The position numbers were made by a program, and so were the translations under genes. A stretch of DNA of 22,879 nucleotides from Monoraphidium neglectum (Eukaryota; Chlorophyta; Chlorophyceae; Sphaeropleales; Selenastraceae). Below are positions 19,010 through 22,879 of the stretch, piece after piece. The stretch covers positions 1 to 22,879 of the forward strand of contig NW_014013005.1 in NCBI RefSeq assembly GCF_000611645.1, read 5' to 3'. Position 1 is the stretch's first letter. Each line of letters starts with the position of its first letter. Below the pieces are notes generated by a model. That model was not told where the DNA came from. It made no database searches and saw only the letters and a program-made list of their open reading frames with translations.

Positions 19010-21542
19010 TCACGTGATGGGTATGACCACCTTGCCCACGTGCCGCCCGGCCAGCATGTAATCAATGGCATCGGCCACCTGGTCAACCCCCTTGAAGCCG
19101 TGGCTCACATCAGCCCAGGCCACCAGGTGGCCAGTCTCGTGGAGGTCAAACACTCGCCGCTTGCACTGCCGAATGGCCCGTGGATCCTGTGGGATGGGCA
19201 TGAGCATGCGGCAGGGCGGGCGAGGGGGCGGGCCCAAGTCGTGCAGGTGGGTGAGGCAAGAGCAGGGGCGCTTTGCATACACGGCGTGTTGCAAGTAGAA
19301 CGCCCATGCCTAGCCTCTGCGGTGGTGCATGTAAGTAGCATGACACATGTAAACATCGCAAAGAAGTCACCTGCCCCAGTGCAAATTCGGCCACCTCAGC
19401 CGTGCGCGCGAGCCATGCAGGCCCCAGACTGTCCAGGCCTCATGTTGGCAGCCAGTTCCTCACCGAGGGCCAGACCTGGCCTATCACCCTCCGCCCCCCC
19501 TCCAGCTCGGTGGCCTTGCCGCCCCAAAACAGGGCGTCCAGGGAGACACCGTCGGGGCCGGCGCTGACAGGGGTGCCCGGGGCCAGGGCGTGGGGGTACT
19601 CAGAAATGTAGCCGACCTGCATCGTGCGGTGGCCGGTTGGTGGCGTGGTTGCTTCGATGGACGGTTGAATCATTGTCCGGTGGAGACGGTGGCGCCAAAG
19701 CAACCACCAACGGGTCATGTGCAGGGGCAACCGTGGGTGGAGCTGGAGCAACATTCTGCAAGCATGGGGCCCAACTCCAGGCCGCGACGCAGCCGGGACT
19801 GGGGGACGCCCCCCGCCTCAAGAGGCGCGGGAGATGTCATCCCGCTGCAGCTGCGGCGCAGGGGCGGGCGGGCACGCGTGGAGGCTCCGCCAGAAGGCGC
19901 ACACCTGCAGCAGCCGCCCGTTTGGCGCCAGGTGTGATAGCAGGGTGTGGCGCAGCGCCCCTCCCACCCCCTCGTACACAATGTCCAGGCCGCCTGGGCA
20001 CTCCCTAGACAGCGCAGCCCCCACATCCTGCAGAAGTGGGTTGTCACCGGTGAGCACGCATGGTCGGAGCGCAGGCGGCGCGAGCAGGCAGCGCTGCAGA
20101 TGCCTGCAGTACCCACCCCTGCCTCTTCGAGCCGCCATTTGTGTCGTGCTTTGGCAGGGCCATTGTATGCAATCCCCATCCATTCTAGCTGCAAAATAGC
20201 GGCGTGAGAGGGCTGGTCGGCGCCGCATCACAATCTTGGACCCCCTTTCTATGATCGCGGTCCATGTGGGTCCGACGAGTTTCAAACCTCACCTCTGATC
20301 TGTGACAAATCACCACATCGGCCCCCAGCTGCCTCAGCCGATCCACCTTCTCAGGCGACCCAGTAATCGCCACCACCTTTGCCCCCGCCAGCTTTGCGAG
20401 CTGCACGCCAAAGTGGCCCGTCCCCCCGGCCGCCGCGGTGACGGCGACCGTGTCCCCGGCCTTGACGCCCGCCGTCGCCTCGAGCGCGCAGCAGGCGGTG
20501 ACGGCCGACAGGGACAGCGCGACCGCCTCGGGCGTGGCCGCGGGTACGGGGGTGCACATGAGCGCCTTGGCGACTGCGAACTCTGAGAACGCAGCGGCGC
20601 CGTTGCATGTCACCGCCTGGCCGACCTGCACAACCGCGTGATACGAAAACACGATCCAAAGGGCATTAATAGGCTAGTCAAGTGAGCTGCAAGATAGCTG
20701 TATCACAGGAGGCAAGGGTGCCTCGGTGGTGATAGCCCGCGGTCAGGCTTGCGGCGTCGCGCTGGCCACTGGATGCAACTGCGTGCGGGCCGCGTTTTTG
20801 CGACCAAGGCGAGGCATCGCCATATAGTATTCCCCCAGATCCCATCCTGCGGCAAGCCGCCCCACCTGTAGGGATGTGACGCCCTCTCCCAGCGCGACCA
20901 CCACGCCGGCGCCCTCGGCCCCTAGCGGGAAGCCCTCCTTCTCGCAGTTGCTGGAGAATGCAAACTCGCCGCGCACGCGAAACGTCTCGCAGCTGCGGGT
21001 GGGGGCACGGCAGCGGTGAGGGTGAGGCTGGGATGGTCCCTTGATAAGGTCCAGCGGCTCGCTTTCGTAGGCTGCAATGCATGGCCACGCAACATGGAGG
21101 CAGCTACACGCTGGAGAGGGTGCACGCACCGCAGTGCTTGATCGCGCCGCCGGCCATGAGCGAGCGCCCGGCTGGCTGCGGTGGCTGCTGCTAGTGCCAC
21201 AACGAGCGCGGCTGCCAGGGCTGCCGTAGCTACCGCTCACCCGCCGTTGATGCCAGCATGCGAGATGCGAATGAGGACCTCCCCCGGGCCGGGGAGCTGT
21301 ATGGGTGTGTCCACGACGCGCGCCACCTCCCGAAACGACGCCCCGCAGCGCTCCGCCACCAGACGTTTGTATGTTAATGGCAAAGGCGCGGTCGCAGGCG
21401 CCGCTGCTGGCGCTGGCGCGCCCGAGGCCGTGTCTGCGGCCAGCGCTGCCATTGATGTGCGTGGGCGGCGAGGAGCCAAGCGGGATGCAGCGCGGTCAAC
21501 CAGCAAGCTTGGGCACGGACTGCCTACACGGCTGGTCAACAT
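19010..21542 (-). CDS. Medium-chain quinone/enone reductase, PTGR3/ZADH2-like
   Basis: Zinc-independent MDR-superfamily reductase, expected to reduce carbon-carbon double bonds of enones or quinones with NADPH. Exons: 21542-21241, 20992-20866, 20625-20293, 20027-19905, 19616-19464 and 19186-19010; 404 residues. The N-terminal GroES-like domain includes TYKRLVAERCGASFREV, GPGEVLIRISHAGIN and FPLGAEGAGVVVALG. The Rossmann domain carries AAAGGTGHFGVQLAK (nucleotide-binding glycines, about 207-216), then LDIVYEGVGG and GRLLQVGYISEYP, as in prostaglandin reductase 3. It ends in HVGKVVIPIT. The fifth donor was set at 19463-19462 (GTGAGG) because it keeps frame and matches the local donor consensus; earlier candidates would shorten the exon by 4-8 residues. 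ATG 21542 adds a 30-residue Ser/Arg-rich leader that looks like an organelle transit peptide; ATG 21452 would give a cytosolic form. Substrate unknown. Confidence 0.9.
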
Positions 21543-21746
21543 GAGGAGTTTCTTTGTTAAGCTGATTGGTGCCCCGCAGATGTCGAAGCTCGTGGACTGG
21601 AACGCTTGTCGGGTGTTGTGATGACTGTGGCGACTGGGGCTACGGATATCTTTTTTTGTTAGTTGCAGTGCGTTGATTGTCATCGAATTGGCCTGTGATG
21701 TGCGTAGATCGACTCTTGTCACCCTGATCACTCGCCGATCATCAGG
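21543..21746. promoter_or_regulatory. 204-bp bidirectional promoter
   Basis: Only 204 bp separate the divergent ATGs at 21542 (minus) and 21747 (plus), so both promoters and 5' UTRs must share this space. The interval is relatively AT-rich, has a T7 run near 21652, and contains two ATTGG motifs (inverted CCAAT boxes) at 21565-21569 and 21687-21691. No TATA box was recognised. Confidence 0.55.
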
Positions 21747-22403
21747 ATGCGTTCGCATCTGATGTCCTTTGGACCAGCAGGAGCAGCATTTAGGCATCTT
21801 TTGCGCCGCGAGGGATGGCTTGTGGGCTCCGGCGCCATCAGTACTGGTGACAGCGCAGCGGCAGGAGCAGCAGCACGAGCGCAGCCATACCAGCCATGCA
21901 GCGGCGGCGCACGGCCCATGACCTCTTGTTGGAGAGACACCGCGGCCAGCACCAGCGAGACGGCATTCTGTGGCGCAAGCAGCAGCTGCAGCAGTGGGAT
22001 CCACGCGGAGCGGCAATCCAGCCAAGCCCCGCATGGCAGCTTTATTGGGCACCGCCCATTCCACAGCAGCGTTTGCCATGGCGGCATCAGCGTGGCCGGC
22101 AGCAGCAGCAGCGGCGAGGGCGGCCGCGGTCTGCAGGGGCGTCGGATGGACCCGAGCGCAGACGAGCTTCGGGCGGCGTTTGCGCACTGCGCATCTTTGG
22201 TGAGATTCCTGGGGGCAAATTTGCCAGGTGGACGCAACCCAAATGGGAGCTGTTTCCGAGGCGACCCTGCCGGGCCAAAATACCCGTGCCGCCCAACACG
22301 CCCGCCCTCCGCACCGCTGATGTGGCCCCTGCAGCACTACCCTCTGCGGCTCCCACGCGAGTACATGCGCGCGCGCTCACATGTCACACGCACACGCGCG
22401 CGT

Positions 22404-22471
<68 letters not shown>

Positions 22472-22726
22472 GCGCGCGCACATGTGTACGCACACATCTT
22501 ATCGAACGCCCTCATGACGCACACAATACGCACGCAGTCCCCTCACCCCTCCACTCGCTCACGCAAACCCGCAGGTGAGCCAGCACGACGCAGAGAGCCT
22601 CTCCTGGGTGATGCAGCTGCCCCGGGACCTGCGGGCGCGCGTGCTGGCGCTGAGGGCCTTCAACCTGGAGAGCCTGATGGTGGGGGAGGCCGTGAAGAGC
22701 AAAGAGAAGGCGCTGGCGGCCATTAG
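21747..22726 (+). CDS. NDUFAF6-like squalene/phytoene-synthase-family protein (3' end outside window)
   Basis: Relative of the mitochondrial complex I assembly factor NDUFAF6, a squalene/phytoene synthase-fold protein. Visible exons: 21747-22199 and 22575-22726; about 201 residues, the second ending in a phase-2 donor (GTGCGT) so the gene continues past the window. The joined sequence reads ELRAAFAHCASL then VSQHDAESLSWVMQLP, followed by ARVLALRAFNLESL. This matches the family's AHCVxxVRxxDYxxYLCxLxLP and ALRAFNVE signature, which precedes the conserved RxxWW segment expected in the next exon. Residues 1-25 (MRSHLMSFGP, then FRHLLRREGW) look like a mitochondrial presequence. Residues about 30-130 are low in conservation and rich in Ser, Ala and Gly, so the true start could be a later ATG such as the one in GRRMDPSADEL. 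The sole complete intron holds a very long CA/GC tract. Confidence 0.8.
22385..22497. repeat. 113-bp alternating pyrimidine-purine tract including (CA)32
   Basis: Every step from 22385 to 22497 alternates pyrimidine and purine. The core is a perfect (CA)32 at 22405-22469, flanked on both sides by CG/CACG repeats (22389-22404 and 22469-22480). It is inside the first intron of the NDUFAF6-like gene. Confidence 0.95.
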
Positions 22727-22879
22727 GTGCGTCGGGTAGTTTGGGCAGGGGGCTGGGAATAGTTGTGGAGGCGGTTGCGCTTGCGTTTGGGCGGGAGGGT
22801 GGCGGTGGAGGGGGTTGAGATGCAGCGCAGGCGCAGGCGGTGTTGAGGGGTGGGGGGCATGAACGAGTAGGGAGGGGGC
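22727..22879 (+). other. Start of second intron of the NDUFAF6-like gene
   Basis: Begins at the donor GTGCGT and runs to the window edge. It is G-rich (GGGTGG, GGTGGAGG-type runs), has an in-frame stop (TAG at 22737-22739) and shows no recognisable coding segment, which supports an intronic assignment. Confidence 0.65.

Noticed and set aside
19464..19490. Earlier donors (GTCTGG at 19476-19475, GTGATA at about 19485) for the fifth reductase exon
   Set aside because: Both keep the frame, but GTGAGG at 19463-19462 fits the donor consensus of the neighbouring introns best; cDNA would settle it.

Overview
This window is nuclear DNA from a GC-rich eukaryote, most likely a chlorophyte green alga. 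Every recognisable gene is split by spliceosomal introns. Donors are mostly GTGNGN and acceptors mostly CAG. The proteins are plant- and alga-like: a two-domain plant-type glyoxalase I, a kinase-less ZDP-type DNA 3'-phosphatase, and organelle-targeted proteins. TGTAA, the usual chlorophyte poly(A) signal, follows several stop codons. CA/GT microsatellites fill many introns. I assembled exons by hand from protein family conservation, reading frame and GT-AG sites. 35 complete introns and two partial ones were placed, and phases agree at every junction.

Layout from left to right. (1) 207-1921, minus: organellar seryl-tRNA synthetase, cut by the left edge. (2) 2556-6877, minus: an 11-exon DNA-repair protein joining a lysine-rich tail, a PNKP/ZDP 3'-phosphatase domain and a DNA-polymerase-beta-like 8-kDa helix-hairpin-helix domain. 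(3) 7347-9341, plus: NYN/YacP-type ribonuclease with an organelle-transit-like N-terminus. It is divergent from gene 2 across 469 bp. (4) 10847-13678, minus: secreted or lumenal, membrane-anchored histidine acid phosphatase with an altered catalytic motif. (5) 14327-18053, minus: glyoxalase I in 10 exons. (6) 19010-21542, minus: PTGR3/ZADH2-like medium-chain reductase. (7) 21747-22726 and beyond, plus: NDUFAF6-like squalene/phytoene-synthase-family protein, cut by the right edge and divergent from gene 6 across only 204 bp.

The genes do not form one pathway; this is an ordinary eukaryotic gene neighbourhood. Non-coding stretches are promoters, UTRs and introns. The most notable item is the fusion of a 3'-phosphatase to a Pol-beta-type lyase domain that keeps the position of the Schiff-base lysine, which would put two single-strand-break and base-excision end-cleaning steps on one chain. 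Second-tier items are an acid phosphatase whose catalytic His-Asp reads His-Tyr, a 113-bp uninterrupted alternating pyrimidine-purine (Z-DNA-prone) tract in an intron, and an exon flanked by complementary CA and UG intronic repeats.
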